From assembly GCF_000153325.1 (NCBI RefSeq), contig NZ_CH724141.1, positions 1,296,067 through 1,360,066 of the forward strand: DNA of 64,000 bases, in the 5' to 3' direction. Source of the DNA: Photobacterium sp. SKA34. Its GTDB lineage: Bacteria > Pseudomonadota > Gammaproteobacteria > Enterobacterales > Vibrionaceae. The notes under the pieces are model-generated. The model was not told the DNA's origin. It saw nothing but the letters and a program-made list of their open reading frames with translations, and did no database searches. How positions within the stretch are numbered: the stretch's first letter is position 1; each line of letters starts with the position of its first letter. Made by a program: the position numbers and the translations under genes. This document shows, one piece after another, positions 53,727 to 62,764 of this stretch.

Positions 53727-53996
53727 GAATATTCTCATTTTGTAAATCTTGATTATGTCGTGTTTCAAATTAGAATGCAGCAAGACTCAATAGAATACTA
53801 CCGAACAGAATAATAAATGATTCTACCATCTGGCTATACCACTTATCTATAATACGAGTTATTTATATATTAATAAGCATTTAACTTGATTAAACAATAG
53901 AGTTGTTTATCATTTTTTACTAAGTTTATGAAAATATTTCGTTATAATAAATGTAATTAAAAATGACTTTGTTTAAATTTAAAGGAGGACAACTTA

Positions 53997-54362
53997 ATGT
54001 TTAACGATGTACTGTGGTTTGTTCCCTTCATAATTTTGTTTCTTGTCTTTAATTTACTTGTTATAAAAAAACAAAAAAAGAAATCACATGGCAGTTTTTT
54101 TTCTTTTCTTAAAATTCGCTTGAACACTTATCAATCAATGCAAGATAGTGAGAGTGAAGAAGATGACAGTATTATTGAAGATGACATCATCGAAGAAAAA
54201 CCGATTAAAAAACAAGGTATAAAAAAGCGTTGCCAACCTGATGCGACAGGGCCTGTTAAGAAAACAAGCAAGAAAAAAACACTACCAAGAAATAATACGC
54301 AGATAGACAGTGATCATTGGTTAAATAAAAAAGCGAAACGAGCGCCTACTAATAAATCATAG
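53997..54362 (+). CDS. Small membrane protein with basic/acidic tail
   Basis: 121 residues after an excellent AAAGGAGG ribosome-binding site. One N-terminal membrane segment (about 6-23) is followed by a Lys-rich stretch, an acidic cluster (SESEEDDSIIEDD) and a Lys/Arg-rich C-terminus. No family recognised. Probably anchored in the inner membrane with the tail in the cytoplasm. Confidence 0.6.
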   Translation: MFNDVLWFVPFIILFLVFNLLVIKKQKKKSHGSFFSFLKIRLNTYQSMQDSESEEDDSIIEDDIIEEKPIKKQGIKKRCQPDATGPVKKTSKKKTLPRNNTQIDSDHWLNKKAKRAPTNKS

Positions 54363-54430
54363 GTGCTTTTGTGTTTCTTAAAGTTATCGCTATAACGTTA
54401 TACCGCCGCTATGGAAAAGGATAAAGGATT

Positions 54431-54616
54431 ATGAAATCAAAGAATAAAGCACTCTGGGGAAGGGGGAGTTGGGTTGATGTCACTATAAGAGTGACGATGT
54501 TGATAACCTTTGCTTATGCGGTAAAAACACTTCATGAATTCGTGACAATTGATCGCTGTATCGATGCAGGGCATAGCTATAATTTCATTGAAAAACACTG
54601 TAACACTGTAGAATAA
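54431..54616 (+). CDS. Small membrane protein, 61 residues
   Basis: ATG 54431 follows AAAGGATAAAGGA. There is one hydrophobic segment (about 17-34) and two cysteines near the C-terminus (DRCIDAG, KHCNTVE). It follows the previous small membrane gene by 68 bp. Function unknown. Confidence 0.55.
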   Translation: MKSKNKALWGRGSWVDVTIRVTMLITFAYAVKTLHEFVTIDRCIDAGHSYNFIEKHCNTVE

Positions 54617-54748
54617 AACGCTTACCACTGCCTATTGGTGGGATATGGTTATAGTTTGGTATCCCACTTTTAACTTCTCTAAAATCACCTTTTCCTCTCG
54701 GAAGGTTAAAATACATCAAATAAACCCTTTTTCACTCTAGGTTCACTG

Positions 54749-54793
54749 TTGACATTAAAAGTGTATATACATATATTAAAAATCATATATATG
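54749..54793 (+). promoter_or_regulatory. ars promoter and operator
   Basis: A perfect TTGACA (54749), a 17-bp spacer and TATATT (54772) precede arsR. An inverted repeat CATATAT / ATATATG (54770-54776 and 54787-54793) covers the -10 and start region, the usual position of an ArsR operator. Confidence 0.7.
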
Positions 54794-54812
54794 AAAAATC
54801 GCATGTGAGTTT

Positions 54813-55136
54813 ATGGAAACACTATCTCTCTTCAAATCAATGGCTGATGACACTCGCCTTAAAGTACTAATGCTCCTTAGTTTGAAAGGGGAACTTTGTG
54901 TGTGTGATTTACAACAAGCATTAGATACTAGCCAGCCTAAAGTGTCTCGTCATTTAGCAGAATTACGTCGTACTGGATTGTTGGTCGATGAGCGCCGAGC
55001 AAAATGGGTGTATTACCGACTGAATCCTGCAATAACACCTTGGATGAGCGAGATAATTTCAACATCGTCACAAAACAGTCATAAATATTTAGAAGACTGT
55101 TTATCTCGACTCGAATCAGATTGTTCTAGTTGCTAA
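54813..55136 (+). CDS. arsR: ArsR-family arsenite-responsive repressor
   Basis: 107 residues with a winged helix ([19 protein letters not shown]). The metal-site motif ELCVCDL carries the Cys pair that binds As(III); a Cys pair also ends the protein (DCSSC). It should repress its own operon, which continues with arsH. Confidence 0.92.
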   Translation: METLSLFKSMADDTRLKVLMLLSLKGELCVCDLQQALDTSQPKVSRHLAELRRTGLLVDERRAKWVYYRLNPAITPWMSEIISTSSQNSHKYLEDCLSRLESDCSSC

Positions 55137-55188
55137 TTACATATCGATTAGTGACAGAGTTAAAGACTATTTATACATAGGCCACAAC

Positions 55189-55908
55189 ATGGAAATTAAA
55201 GACTTATCGTTACCAAATCTTGATGAAAACCAGTTCAATGTTACGAGATCAGAAGATTTAGTTGCGCCGAAATCAACCCATAAACCGCGTATTCTGTTGC
55301 TTTATGGATCATTACGTAAGCGTTCATTTAGTAAGTTAGTGATTGAAGAATCAGCGCGGTTATTAGTAAAAATGGGCGCAGAAGTCCGTATTTTTGATCC
55401 AGAAGGATTACCACTGCCAGATGCAGAAGATCCAACGCATCCAAAAGTAGCAGAGTTAAGAGATCTTGTTATCTGGTCAGAAGGACAAGTGTGGTGCTCA
55501 CCAGAGAAACATGGCTCTATGACAGGGATCATGAAAGCGCAAATTGATTGGATCCCACTTTCAATGGGGGCTGTTCGTCCAACTCAAGGTAAAACATTAG
55601 CCGTAATGCAAGTGTGTGGCGGTTCACAGTCATTTAACGTGGTGAATCAACTTCGTGTATTGGGTCGTTGGATGCGTATGGTGACTATTCCTAACCAATC
55701 ATCAGTAGCGAAAGCGTTTTTAGAGTTTGACGATAACGATCGTATGAAGCCATCAGGTTATTACAACCGCATCGTTGATGTAATGGAAGAGCTAGTGAAA
55801 TTCACGCTATTAACGCGTGATAACAGTGATTTCTTAGTCGATCGTTATTCAGAACGTGTCGAAAGTGTAGAGCAATTAATGCAACGTGTAAACCAAAAAG
55901 AAGGGTAA
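55189..55908 (+). CDS. arsH: ArsH flavoprotein reductase
   Basis: 239 residues. The flavodoxin-like FMN-binding loop [12 protein letters not shown] and [20 protein letters not shown] are ArsH signatures. ArsH is an NADPH-dependent FMN reductase that protects against organoarsenicals by oxidising trivalent forms. Five bases separate it from acr3. Confidence 0.9.
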   Translation: MEIKDLSLPNLDENQFNVTRSEDLVAPKSTHKPRILLLYGSLRKRSFSKLVIEESARLLVKMGAEVRIFDPEGLPLPDAEDPTHPKVAELRDLVIWSEGQVWCSPEKHGSMTGIMKAQIDWIPLSMGAVRPTQGKTLAVMQVCGGSQSFNVVNQLRVLGRWMRMVTIPNQSSVAKAFLEFDDNDRMKPSGYYNRIVDVMEELVKFTLLTRDNSDFLVDRYSERVESVEQLMQRVNQKEG

Positions 55909-55912
55909 GAAA

Positions 55913-56974
55913 ATGGGACTTTTTGAACGTTACTTAACCGTTTGGGTAGGGGCTGCCATTATTGCCGGTATTATTCTTGGCAGTGCAATCCCGCAATTAT
56001 TTAGTGTGGTGGCATCGCTAGAATACGCGCACGTTAATATCGTCATTGCGGTATTAATTTGGTTAATGATCTTCCCTATGATGATGCAGATTGATTTCTC
56101 ATCGATCAAAGATGTCGGTAAAAAACCGAAAGGCCTAGTACTAACGCTGGTGATCAACTGGTTAGTAAAACCTTTTAGTATGGCGTTTCTTGGCTGGCTA
56201 TTCTTCAAAGTTTTCTTCGCCTCTTGGGTTGAGCCAGAAACCGCTTCTCAATACATTGCAGGTATGATCTTATTAGGTGTTGCACCTTGTACCGCAATGG
56301 TATTTGTGTGGAGCCAAATGACCAAAGGGGATGCGAACTACACCTTGGTGCAAGTATCAGTAAACGATTTGATCATGATCTTTGCTTTCGCACCTATTGC
56401 TGCATTCTTGTTAGGTGTGACAGACATTACTGTGCCTTGGGATACTTTAGTATTATCAGTGGTGCTGTATGTCGTGATCCCATTAGTTGCCGGTGCCATT
56501 ACTCGTAAAGTGCTAGATAAATCTAACGATCATTCTCGTTTAGATAACCTATTAGCTAAGTTAAAACCTTGGTCAATTATTGGTTTGTTATCAACAGTCG
56601 TTCTACTGTTTGGTTTCCAAGCTGAAACAATTATCGCTAACCCTGAAGCGATTGTATTAATTGCTATTCCACTATTGATTCAAACTTATGCGATTTTTGC
56701 CATTGCTTATTGGGCAGCAAAACGCATGAAGTTAGCCCATAACATTGCAGCACCTGCATGTATGATTGGTACCTCTAACTTCTTTGAATTAGCCGTTGCC
56801 GTTGCCATTTCACTGTTTGGTTTACACTCAGGTGCGGCACTTGCCACCGTGGTTGGCGTGCTGGTGGAAGTACCTGTTATGTTGTCTTTAGTATGGTTCG
56901 CTAACCGAACCCGCCATTGGTTTGATGAAAACGAAACTGCATCAAACACTATTTCAAAAGTACACGGAGAGTAA
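55913..56974 (+). CDS. acr3: ACR3-family arsenite efflux permease
   Basis: 353 residues with ten membrane segments. The conserved [14 protein letters not shown] segment contains the Cys essential for As(III) transport in ACR3 proteins, and [10 protein letters not shown] is typical. It exports arsenite produced by the downstream reductase. Confidence 0.92.
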   Translation: MGLFERYLTVWVGAAIIAGIILGSAIPQLFSVVASLEYAHVNIVIAVLIWLMIFPMMMQIDFSSIKDVGKKPKGLVLTLVINWLVKPFSMAFLGWLFFKVFFASWVEPETASQYIAGMILLGVAPCTAMVFVWSQMTKGDANYTLVQVSVNDLIMIFAFAPIAAFLLGVTDITVPWDTLVLSVVLYVVIPLVAGAITRKVLDKSNDHSRLDNLLAKLKPWSIIGLLSTVVLLFGFQAETIIANPEAIVLIAIPLLIQTYAIFAIAYWAAKRMKLAHNIAAPACMIGTSNFFELAVAVAISLFGLHSGAALATVVGVLVEVPVMLSLVWFANRTRHWFDENETASNTISKVHGE

Positions 56975-56978
56975 AAAC

Positions 56979-57398
56979 ATGGTTGTTATTCACCATAATC
57001 CAGAATGCGGTACCTCAAGAAATGTGCTGCAAATTATCCAAGATGCAGGCTATGAGCCAGTTGTGATTGAATACATTCAAGAAGGTTGGACAAAGCCTCA
57101 GCTTCAAGCGTTATTTGCAGCGGCAAATTTAACCCCACGTACCGCATTACGTACCAGTAAATCGCCAGCTAAAGAGCTCGGTTTATTAGATGAAAGCGTA
57201 TCAGATGAAGTGATTCTAGAAGCCATGCTAGAGCACCCTGTATTGGTGAACCGCCCAATCGTATGTACGGCTAAAGGTGTAAAACTGTGTCGCCCTAGTG
57301 AAGAGGTATTAGATGTGCTTGAAAACTGGCCAAAAGGACCACTAATCAAGGAAGATGGTGAAGTTATTATCGACTCCAACGGAAACCGTCTACTGTAA
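56979..57398 (+). CDS. arsC: Arsenate reductase ArsC, glutaredoxin-coupled
   Basis: 139 residues starting MVVIHHNPECGTSRNVL after GGAGAG. The catalytic Cys is in the NPECGTSRN loop, and the substrate-binding Arg residues lie in LNRPIV-like VNRPIVCTAKG. It reduces arsenate to arsenite for export. It begins four bases after acr3 ends; a longer frame upstream overlaps acr3 and is not needed. Confidence 0.92.
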   Translation: MVVIHHNPECGTSRNVLQIIQDAGYEPVVIEYIQEGWTKPQLQALFAAANLTPRTALRTSKSPAKELGLLDESVSDEVILEAMLEHPVLVNRPIVCTAKGVKLCRPSEEVLDVLENWPKGPLIKEDGEVIIDSNGNRLL

Positions 57399-57443
57399 TT
57401 GCTTTTGCCACTACAACTTAAGTAAGTATAAATAGACATGTTT

Positions 57444-57473
57444 AAAGCTCTGATGAAAGTCAGAGCTTTTTTC
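57444..57473 (+). terminator. Terminator of the ars operon
   Basis: Stem AAAGCTCTGA/TCAGAGCTTT and a T-run. Confidence 0.85.
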
Positions 57474-57581
57474 GTTTAGATGATAAGACAAAGTTCAATT
57501 TATTAATTATCTTAATTTCATTAGGTATTGATATATATGGTTTTATTCGTTGTTGTATGTTTAATCCGACGGGTTAAAAAC

Positions 57582-57711
57582 AGTTCTTACTTTTATAAAG
57601 AGCAATCAACCAATTAAAAGTGTTTTTTAGGCTAAGATATTGAAAATAAATGTTTTTATTTATTAGAGTGTTGAATATTTACTGTATTAATAAAGCGTAA
57701 AAGTAAGAACT
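57582..57711. repeat. 14-bp inverted repeat enclosing 102 bp
   Basis: AGTTCTTACTTTTA (57582-57595) is exactly inverted at 57698-57711 (TAAAAGTAAGAACT). The interval is AT-rich and carries no gene. It could be a small mobile relic or a long hairpin. Confidence 0.4.
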
Positions 57712-57750
57712 CTTATTAATATACTGTTATGTGCTTTGGTGGAAATGAAT

Positions 57751-58209
57751 ATGGAAATCACAATTAGGCGTATTGAAACAGAAAGCACTGAGGATAAAGG
57801 TATATTCGAGACTTTGTTCAGAGAGTACCTATCTGGATTCTCAGTTGAACTAGATCTCTCAGTAATTGCTCAGCTATTTGCGTTGCCTTATTTCCACGGA
57901 TTTATCAGTTTTGTCGACAATAAGCCTGCCGGTTTTGCTGTTTGCTTTGAATCGTTCTCAACTTATCGTGCGCAAAGAGATATGAATATTCATGATTTTA
58001 TGTTGTCTGACTACTTTCGCGGTAAAGGTCTTGGCAAGGCGCAACTGAATGGTATCGAACAGTATTGTCGTGATAATGATTACTTCAAAATCACATTAGA
58101 GGTCGGTGATGATAATGTTAAAGCTAAATAGCTCTATAGCTCATTGGACTACGAAGATTACAGAGTAGTTTTGAAAGGGCAGCAACATTGGCAAAAGTAC
58201 CTCAATTAG
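57751..58209 (+). pseudogene. GNAT acetyltransferase interrupted by an amber codon
   Basis: The frame opens MEITIRRIETE and contains the acetyl-CoA-binding segment DYFRGKGLGKAQLNGIE. TAG at 58129-58131 stops it after DNVKAK, but the same frame continues LYSSLDYEDYRVVLKGQQHW and ends at TAG 58207. The position is normally Gln or Ala in the N-x-A-x-x-LYxxxGY motif of GNAT proteins, so a CAG-to-TAG change is likely. Without it the protein would be about 152 residues. Truncation would remove the last strand and helix. Confidence 0.75.
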
Positions 58210-58229
58210 CACGCACATATCCGAAGTGT

Positions 58230-58558
58230 AGGACAAGCCTAAGCCACCTTATATAAGTAAGTATTGGAAATATCATGACGGGTCATGCGAAAAAGAAGTC
58301 GAGCGTTATCCTTGGTGTGAATCAATAAATTTAGCACGCGGATTGATAATGAAATCTTCTTTATTTCTGAAGCGTTAACTCCATGACGCTATTTCTGATT
58401 ACAACCACATAGCAAACCATAATCACGTACTCGCTTAAATCCTTTCGGTAACAAAAAGTACAAATCTAGTATTTTTAGTATTCGATGACGAAAAGTTAAC
58501 AATGAAGGAAATAGATTATGGTGAAATGAGTGTGGTTGGCTTAACGGTATTTGATTGA
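58230..58558 (+). pseudogene. Nonsense-riddled coding relic
   Basis: One frame reads DKPKPPYISKYWKYHDGSCE, then CESINLARGLIMKSSLFLKR-TAA (58376), LHDAISDYNHIANHNHVLA-TAA, and then NLVFLVFDDEKLTMKEIDYG to VVGLTVFD-TGA. A TAG also precedes it. The same frame persists for ~108 codons with a protein-like composition, so this is a former gene with three nonsense codons. Family unknown. Confidence 0.5.
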
Positions 58559-58670
58559 CTGTTTAGATAACTAGCTTGTTGCTGGCTATTATTAAATAAT
58601 GGCAATACGGGTATGAAATTAAATCAAAAACGAATGAATCGCATCTTACAGAATAAGGATATTGTTATAC

Positions 58671-60203
58671 ATGCCAATAAAAAAAGTGATAGGTGCAAGT
58701 GTTATTTTTATCACTATTCTGACAGGGTGTTCGTCACTGCCTAAACAAGCAGAACATCTTGATGCGCCACTAACACCGAAATTAACCAGTGATTTATCGT
58801 CATTAAACGATCGCCACAATCAATTTATAACGCCACAAACACCAAGCGCAGTTCTGGTGCAAAATACGGGCTGGGATGCATTGGCGCAACGTCTAGCTTT
58901 GGTTGAAGCTGCCGAACATACGATAGATATTCAATACTATATTTGGAATTCAGATATTTCTGGTCGTTATTTAGCGAGTCGTTTAGTCGCAGCCGCTGAT
59001 CGTGGTGTTTATGTTCGTGTGTTGCTTGATGATATTAACCTGAACGATCGTGAAGCACTGCTAACAAAACTCGATGCGCACCCTAATATCGAGATCCGCA
59101 TTTTTAACCCTATCCCAACCCGTAATGCTGGCAAATGGATAAGTTTTGTAGGAGACTTTTCACGTTTAAATCGTCGTATGCATAATAAATCTTTTACTGT
59201 TGATGGTGCTTTTACGGTTGTTGGTGGACGTAATATTGGTGATGAGTATTTTGATCTTTCCCATGAGCTGAATTTGCGTGATCGTGATGTATTAGCAAGT
59301 GGAAAAGTTGTCGCTGATGTTCAGCACAGCTTTTATGATTATTGGAATAGTGAATGGGCATATTCAGTTAATTTATTGAGAGATAAAGCTAAGCCACTAC
59401 CACAGTTAATGCTTAACACTATTCCTGTACCTGAATATAAAAATTATCCGGCATTGCCTCAAAGCCAGAAGGCTGCCATGACATACTTATCAACGCTGTT
59501 AAAGAAGATGAGTGGAGTCAAAGCCACATATATTGCAGATAAGCCGATTCCTGATGATGTTGATAATACTGATAAGCCAAAAGCAACGGCGCAGTATTTA
59601 TCTCAATTGGCGAAAAATACAAAAAATGACATCATCATTGAATCGGCATATTTAGTCTTTGATGATAAACAGCTAGCGGGTTTACAGCAGCTTACGCAAA
59701 AGGGAGTGGAGATCAAAGCGCTGACAAATTCAATGGCATCAAATGATCTTGTGACGAATCACTCTGGTTATGCAGGCCGTCGCCAAGACATGCTAGAAAG
59801 TGGTATGGATTTATATGAATTAAAGCCTGACGCTAAATTATGCAAGATTGTTATCCAAGATAACGACAAATGTGCACCGAATGCGGTATACGGTTTACAC
59901 GCTAAATCAGCGGTATTTGATCATCAAATAGCGACGATTGGCTCATTTAACTTCAATTTACGTTCTACCTATCTAAATACTGAGTCGCTATTGGTGATTG
60001 AAAACCCTAAGATTGCCACCGAGCTGGCTACGACCTTAGAGGGCGCAATGCAAGACACTAACAGTTGGCATTTAAGTCTTGATGATGGCGATGTGTATTG
60101 GCATTCGGGTAACGAAACATGGGACAGTGAACCGAACACTAAGCAATGGGATCGTATGAAATCAGAATTATTACAGTTATTGCCTATAGAAAAGTATTTG
60201 TAA
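58671..60203 (+). CDS. clsC: ClsC-like phospholipase D-family lipoprotein
   Basis: 510 residues from ATG 58671; AAGGA lies 12 bases upstream. A lipobox ILTGC starts the mature protein. Two HKD motifs are present: HNKSFTVD in the first half (about residue 175) and HAKSAVFD near residue 430, both followed by Gly-Ser/Gly-Gly-Asn. This is the YmdC/ClsC arrangement, a cardiolipin synthase-type phospholipase D; E. coli ClsC works with the neighbouring ymdB gene, which is not seen here. The lipid anchor suggests periplasmic membrane attachment. Confidence 0.85.
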   Translation: MPIKKVIGASVIFITILTGCSSLPKQAEHLDAPLTPKLTSDLSSLNDRHNQFITPQTPSAVLVQNTGWDALAQRLALVEAAEHTIDIQYYIWNSDISGRYLASRLVAAADRGVYVRVLLDDINLNDREALLTKLDAHPNIEIRIFNPIPTRNAGKWISFVGDFSRLNRRMHNKSFTVDGAFTVVGGRNIGDEYFDLSHELNLRDRDVLASGKVVADVQHSFYDYWNSEWAYSVNLLRDKAKPLPQLMLNTIPVPEYKNYPALPQSQKAAMTYLSTLLKKMSGVKATYIADKPIPDDVDNTDKPKATAQYLSQLAKNTKNDIIIESAYLVFDDKQLAGLQQLTQKGVEIKALTNSMASNDLVTNHSGYAGRRQDMLESGMDLYELKPDAKLCKIVIQDNDKCAPNAVYGLHAKSAVFDHQIATIGSFNFNLRSTYLNTESLLVIENPKIATELATTLEGAMQDTNSWHLSLDDGDVYWHSGNETWDSEPNTKQWDRMKSELLQLLPIEKYL

Positions 60204-60515
60204 GCGCTAAAAATACAAATAGATTGAAAAGCCAGCTACTAGATTGGTTTTATTATTATTAGTTTGGGGAATTAATTTCGCTTTTAATTTAATTACAGAA
60301 CAAATAGCAGTATTATTTAATACAAACAAAAGCGTTAATGATAATTATTTCTAATAATCCTGTAGGTGCTTTGTTATAATAAGATTAATTGTTAAAACCT
60401 TGTGTATCTTTATCTATCAAATGATACGATATATAAATACTGATATTAAGATGTGTTTCATCTGTAAGTGTTAGGTTTCTCCTAAGACTAGAATTTAGAT
60501 AATTACAGGGTTTGT
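60204..60515. other. Intergenic region, no gene recognised
   Basis: AT-rich, 312 bp. A TTATAATAA segment near 60376 could be a -10 element for the next gene. No terminator was recognised after clsC. Confidence 0.4.
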
Positions 60516-61175
60516 ATGAAATTTAAAGATAGATTGTTTAATGGCTTAGATCGCTCAGTTCAACAAAACTGGTTATATCAAGAAAGCATTTTAAACGTTA
60601 ATACAGAGTACATGTATAAAGTTGTAATTGCACAAGAATTAATGAAAGGCTTTTATCATCACTCAGGGGACGATTTCACTATTGAGTTAGATCAGAATAA
60701 AAAAAGAATCCCTTATGCTATCGTTCCAGAAGAAGTGACTTTAAATAAAAAGTTTAAGAAAAAAGCTAAGTTATGGAAAAAAGATAATAAAGTTGATGGA
60801 AGCGTTGATATCTTCCTTTCAAATGATAAATCAAAAGATACATTTTTTATTGATGTAAAAGATTTTGAGATGTCTAGCTCAGATCTTAAGAAGGCAATTA
60901 AACGCTTCGTTAGTATGTTTGAGTTTTATACAAAGGAAAATACGGTGCGTGAATGTGCGCTAGTGTTTCCTACTATACTAGATACAAGTGATTGGGTTAT
61001 AAAGTACTTACGTAAAAGTAAACTACCCAATAACTTGGTCGTTGATTTTGAATCAAAAGAAGTCGCTATCAACGGTGAAAGTGATGAGTACGCAGAGCGT
61101 TACTATGCAAATGTGCTAATCATTAAACGTTTTTCTCCTACTAACATGGTTGTAAGTTGCGCTCAATACATGTAA
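60516..61175 (+). CDS. Putative PD-(D/E)XK-fold protein, unknown function
   Basis: 219 residues, soluble. The N-terminal helix YMYKVVIAQELMKGF (Glu41) is followed by a strand GSVDIFLS (Asp98) and a strand TFFIDVKDF (Asp113-x-Lys115), and then an amphipathic helix. This order Glu, Asp, D-x-K is that of the PD-(D/E)XK nuclease superfamily. No known family was recognised, and no methylase or other defence gene is adjacent, so the role is open: a nuclease, a restriction-like protein or an inactive relative. It has a proper terminator and lies alone. Confidence 0.5.
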   Translation: MKFKDRLFNGLDRSVQQNWLYQESILNVNTEYMYKVVIAQELMKGFYHHSGDDFTIELDQNKKRIPYAIVPEEVTLNKKFKKKAKLWKKDNKVDGSVDIFLSNDKSKDTFFIDVKDFEMSSSDLKKAIKRFVSMFEFYTKENTVRECALVFPTILDTSDWVIKYLRKSKLPNNLVVDFESKEVAINGESDEYAERYYANVLIIKRFSPTNMVVSCAQYM

Positions 61176-61206
61176 TTCCAAGCATGTATTAATTTGTGAC
61201 AATAAA

Positions 61207-61240
61207 AGAAAAGCCAGCAGTTAATGTTGGCTTTTTCTTT
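61207..61240 (+). terminator. Terminator after the PD-(D/E)XK-like gene
   Basis: Stem AAAGCCAgCA/TGTTGGCTTT with one mismatch and a T-run. Confidence 0.75.
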
Positions 61241-61540
61241 TTATGAAACTGTTGCTCTTTTCTCTATTGTTTCACGGTTGGGTTCTAAGTTTATTTGTTA
61301 CCCAATTTTGCATTTAAACTTATTTATAGGGTTAATGTAGCGTTGAGAATAAATTTGAAACGGGGAATTTGTATCTAATTCAGAATTAAGGTTTATCACT
61401 TTCCTCTTCTGCCATCTCGGGGGGAGGTAAATAGAATTAGGTGATCTCATAGACAAATAATAAGATGTATTTTGTACCTCAACGTATAGCCAACTAGTTT
61501 GTCCTAAATTAGGCGCTATCCCTTGTATTGAATACTTAAT
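61241..61540. other. Intergenic region with a doubtful minus-strand frame
   Basis: No plus-strand gene is visible. A minus-strand frame of 89 codons (61298-61567) has a TTG start and overlaps the next gene by a few bases; it has no ribosome-binding site or recognisable motif and is left unannotated. Confidence 0.4.
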
Positions 61541-61555
61541 ATGGAGATGACTATT

Positions 61556-62119
61556 TTGGGTAAACAATTTTCTGAATTATCAGATAAACATATAGAGTTT
61601 ATCGAAAACCAAAAAATCTATTTTGTTGGTACTGCCGCTGAGAGCGGTAATGTGAATTTATCGCCCAAAGGGGGGGATTCCTTGAGAGTGATCAATTCAA
61701 AGCAAATAGCATGGTTAAACTTAACAGGCAGCGGTAATGAGTCTGCATCACATGTTATTAAGAACTCACGAATGACACTCATGTTCTGTGCATTTGAAGG
61801 AGCTCCGCTCATTTTTAGAGTATATGGGAAGGCAAAGGTCTTACACGCTAAAGATGAGGAATGGGGCCAGTTTGTGCAGCGATTTCCAGAAAGTGTCGCT
61901 TCTAGACAAATATTTATCTTAGATATTGATTTTGTTCAGTCGTCTTGTGGCAAGTCGGTTCCGTACTTTAGCTATGAGGGGGATCGTGATGACTTGGCGA
62001 ATTGGTCAAAAAAACAAGGTGTCGAAGGAATAGAGCAATACTGGCTCAAAAAGAATCAAAACAGTATCGATGGCTTTGAAACTGAAATTGCGAAAAGATC
62101 TGGCTTAGACGTAGAGTAA
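61556..62119 (+). CDS. Pyridoxamine 5'-phosphate oxidase-like flavoprotein
   Basis: 187 residues. PNPOx-like split-barrel features are FVGTAAESGNVNLSPKGGDS and LNLTGSGNESASHVI. TTG 61556 is chosen because GGAG stands nine bases before it and the family starts MGKQFxELSDKH; ATG 61541 lacks a ribosome-binding site. Such proteins bind FMN or F420-like cofactors; this one's substrate is unknown. Complete to the stop. Confidence 0.8.
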   Translation: MGKQFSELSDKHIEFIENQKIYFVGTAAESGNVNLSPKGGDSLRVINSKQIAWLNLTGSGNESASHVIKNSRMTLMFCAFEGAPLIFRVYGKAKVLHAKDEEWGQFVQRFPESVASRQIFILDIDFVQSSCGKSVPYFSYEGDRDDLANWSKKQGVEGIEQYWLKKNQNSIDGFETEIAKRSGLDVE

Positions 62120-62256
62120 CGAAATAAACGTCTATTTCGTGCTTAATACTTCATCAAACCACTCACTATAATTTAATATTCACAGCCTGTTGCGCTAGTA
62201 TTTTGCTAGAAAACGCTCATAATCTTGCAAAACAACATTTAAAGAAGAAATTATCT

Positions 62257-62634
62257 ATGACTGACTTTCAATATTACTTTCAAAAACTGCCATGTTTTAA
62301 CTGTAAAAAAAACACAGTAAGCATTGATCTTGGTTGGTTAACCGCAGCGATGAAAGAAGATGTTATTGCACAAGCGTCTGCGATTATTGCGCAAGATAAC
62401 GTTGAGCCAGAAGTGTCGGTGAACGTAACTTGTACAAAAGATGAAGCTCGTGATTATCTACTGCTTAATTTCTACGGTTATTCTGAAGAAGAATTAGCGA
62501 ACCAAGTTAAAGCTGAAGATGAACAAGAAGTAGCAGAAGAAATTGCTGAGCTTTTTGCTGATGGTAGTGATGTAGGTGTATTTGAACACGAAATCTTACT
62601 GCTAAGTTGCACTGATTGCAGTATTGATGATTAG
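62257..62634 (+). CDS. Small acidic protein with two CxxC motifs
   Basis: 125 residues from MTDFQYYFQKLP (an in-frame TTG start lies 54 bases upstream). A CFNC near the N-terminus and a C-terminal CTDC may together form a zinc site. The middle is acidic and helical (DEQEVAEEIAELFAD). Cytoplasmic; family not recognised. Confidence 0.6.
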   Translation: MTDFQYYFQKLPCFNCKKNTVSIDLGWLTAAMKEDVIAQASAIIAQDNVEPEVSVNVTCTKDEARDYLLLNFYGYSEEELANQVKAEDEQEVAEEIAELFADGSDVGVFEHEILLLSCTDCSIDD

Positions 62635-62764
62635 TTTAATTTAGCATTGCAATTATAAGGTAATGCTTTTGAAAGCGTAGTACCAATGAAAAAGTCCGCA
62701 ATTAATTTGTTACTAGTGCCTAGTAATAAAAGATTACGGACTTTTTGTTATGTTTTTAAGGTTT

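Noticed and set aside
57582..57760. Possible integron attC site before the GNAT gene (inverted repeat followed by GTTATGTG)
   Set aside because: The inverted repeats do not carry the RYYYAAC/GTTRRRY core sites and no array of cassettes or integrase is present.
61298..61567. 89-codon minus-strand frame
   Set aside because: TTG start, no ribosome-binding site, overlaps the next gene and resembles no family.
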